From: Betaproteobacteria bacterium
Lineage (GTDB): Bacteria; Pseudomonadota; Gammaproteobacteria; Burkholderiales; Casimicrobiaceae
Direction of reading: 5' to 3'
NCBI GenBank assembly: GCA_005889025.1
Contig: VBCZ01000391.1
Coordinates: 1-5,252 of the forward strand
Length of the DNA: 5,252 bases
The translations under genes were made by a program, and so were the position numbers. Every line of letters starts with the position of its first letter. Position 1 is the stretch's first letter. The notes under the pieces are model-generated. The model did no database searches. It had not been told where the DNA came from and saw only the letters and a list, made by a program, of their open reading frames with translations. This document shows positions 4,494 through 5,252 of this stretch, in pieces.

Positions 4494-5252
4494 ATGCCCC
4501 GCGTCCGTGACGTCGCGTTTATCCGAAAGTTGTGCACTCTCGGACTGCCAGCTCAGACGGTTGCCCAGTGCCTCATGCCGGAGCTGCGCAAGTTCATTCC
4601 GTCACATTCCGCCGGGGTGTTCTTGGTCGATGCGCTCGGGGAGATGACGAGCCTCTACGCCGAGCGCATGCTGCCGCCGGACGCGATGGCGGCGTATTAC
4701 GAGAGGCACTACGCGGTCAAAGCGGAGAGTTTTTCAGACGCGTTCCGACGCCGGGCGGAGAGCGCCGATCCGATTTCGTTTCATTCGTTCAGCCGGGCCG
4801 AACAGAAGACGGACTATTTCCGAGACGTCATGCGGAGGCTGGACGCGTACCACGTCCTTTACGGTGTGCTGAAAGACAGCACTAGGCCATTGGCTCAGAT
4901 CAGCTTTTATCGGGGAGTCGCCGACAAACCGTTCGACAAGGAAAGCGCGGATACGCTTCGCTCCCTGCTCCGGTATCTTGCAACCGGCCTCGGCGTAAGC
5001 GCGCCATCTTCACCTTCCAAGGATGCAGCCGTTGTCGTCGAAGAAGACCTCGGCATCGTCAGCGTCGCCGGCGCAATGATCAGCGCGCCCGAGACATGGC
5101 ATCGCTTGCTGCGCCTTGCCGCTTTAGCCGAAGTGTCTCCACGTCAGGCGCTCAAAGAACACGAGGCCGTAGAATTGTTCGTGCAACATCTGTGCGAGGA
5201 GCTCCTTGCCGGGCATACCAACAAGCCAGCACGGCGCGAAGTCATTCATGAC
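4494..5252 (+). CDS. LuxR-family transcriptional regulator, N-terminal sensory part (partial)
   Basis: The frame is open from the ATG at 4494 to the window end (253 codons, no stop). The start MPRVRDVAFIRKLCTLGLPA, a following segment LRKFIPSHSAGVFLVDALGE, then MLPPDAMAAYYERHY, and finally the strand pair YHVLYGVLKD and PLAQISFYRG fit, from memory, the GAF-like sensor of LuxR-type helix-turn-helix regulators found in beta- and gamma-proteobacteria. Residues up to about 165 form that alpha/beta sensor. From about 175 a linker rich in Ser and Pro leads to a second PAS-like stretch (EEDLGIVSVAGAMISAPETW) and helices. The DNA-binding helix-turn-helix, normally near residues 260-330, would lie beyond the edge, so the LuxR call rests on the N-terminus alone. 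The ribosome site is weak (GGAAA inside a hairpin). A GTG at 4458 is a less likely start. The ligand is unknown. Confidence 0.65.
   Translation, partial: MPRVRDVAFIRKLCTLGLPAQTVAQCLMPELRKFIPSHSAGVFLVDALGEMTSLYAERMLPPDAMAAYYERHYAVKAESFSDAFRRRAESADPISFHSFSRAEQKTDYFRDVMRRLDAYHVLYGVLKDSTRPLAQISFYRGVADKPFDKESADTLRSLLRYLATGLGVSAPSSPSKDAAVVVEEDLGIVSVAGAMISAPETWHRLLRLAALAEVSPRQALKEHEAVELFVQHLCEELLAGHTNKPARREVIHD

Noticed and set aside
4532..4885. A 117-codon plus-strand frame inside the regulator
   Set aside because: It is out of frame with the LuxR-family protein, which stays open for 253 codons with recognisable sequence. This one is Arg/Gly-rich nonsense.

Overview
The window is moderately GC-rich, with long false reading frames on both strands. 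It looks like a chromosomal accessory region of a proteobacterium, probably a beta- or gamma-proteobacterium of the Burkholderiales or Xanthomonadales kind. That placement rests on the general look of the proteins (an alpha/beta hydrolase-domain tail, a GLWWNPNESG-type secreted protein, a LuxR-family regulator with a long sensory N-terminus). It is an inference and not a measured classification.

Layout. Bases 1-281 (+) are the last 92 codons of an alpha/beta hydrolase-domain protein. Facing it on the minus strand, at about 428-490, is a scrap of the C-terminus of a GDSL/SGNH-type esterase, still followed by a perfect 26-base terminator palindrome at 385-410. Bases 693-1193 (+) encode an intact 166-residue exported protein rich in Gly, Thr and Ser. 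Bases 1194-1465 hold no gene but contain a helical-phase direct repeat. Bases 1466-2267 (-) are a two-domain exported protein split by a single-base frameshift. Bases 2268-2821 are non-coding as far as can be seen and contain several hairpins. Bases 2822-3453 (-) are a pseudogene of another exported protein, readable only by stitching together four reading-frame segments. Just upstream on the same strand is a possible 98-codon ORF (3525-3821, -), whose stop overlaps a possible alternative start of that pseudogene as ATGA. Bases 4057-4320 (-) encode an 87-residue single-span membrane or exported protein, followed by a hairpin terminator at 3957-3982. From 4494 to the end (+) runs the N-terminal sensory part of a LuxR-family transcriptional regulator, cut off by the window edge before its DNA-binding domain.

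How the parts relate. Apart from the hydrolase at the left edge and the regulator at the right edge, nearly everything recognisable is a small exported or membrane protein of unknown function, and at least three of the loci are broken (one remnant, one single frameshift, one multiple frameshift). The picture is a decaying strip of secreted-protein genes between two ordinary genes. The regulator is divergent from the 87-residue membrane protein gene and could control it, but nothing in the sequence proves this. I found no mobile-element ends, transposase, CRISPR array, tRNA or rRNA, and no convincing new multi-gene system.
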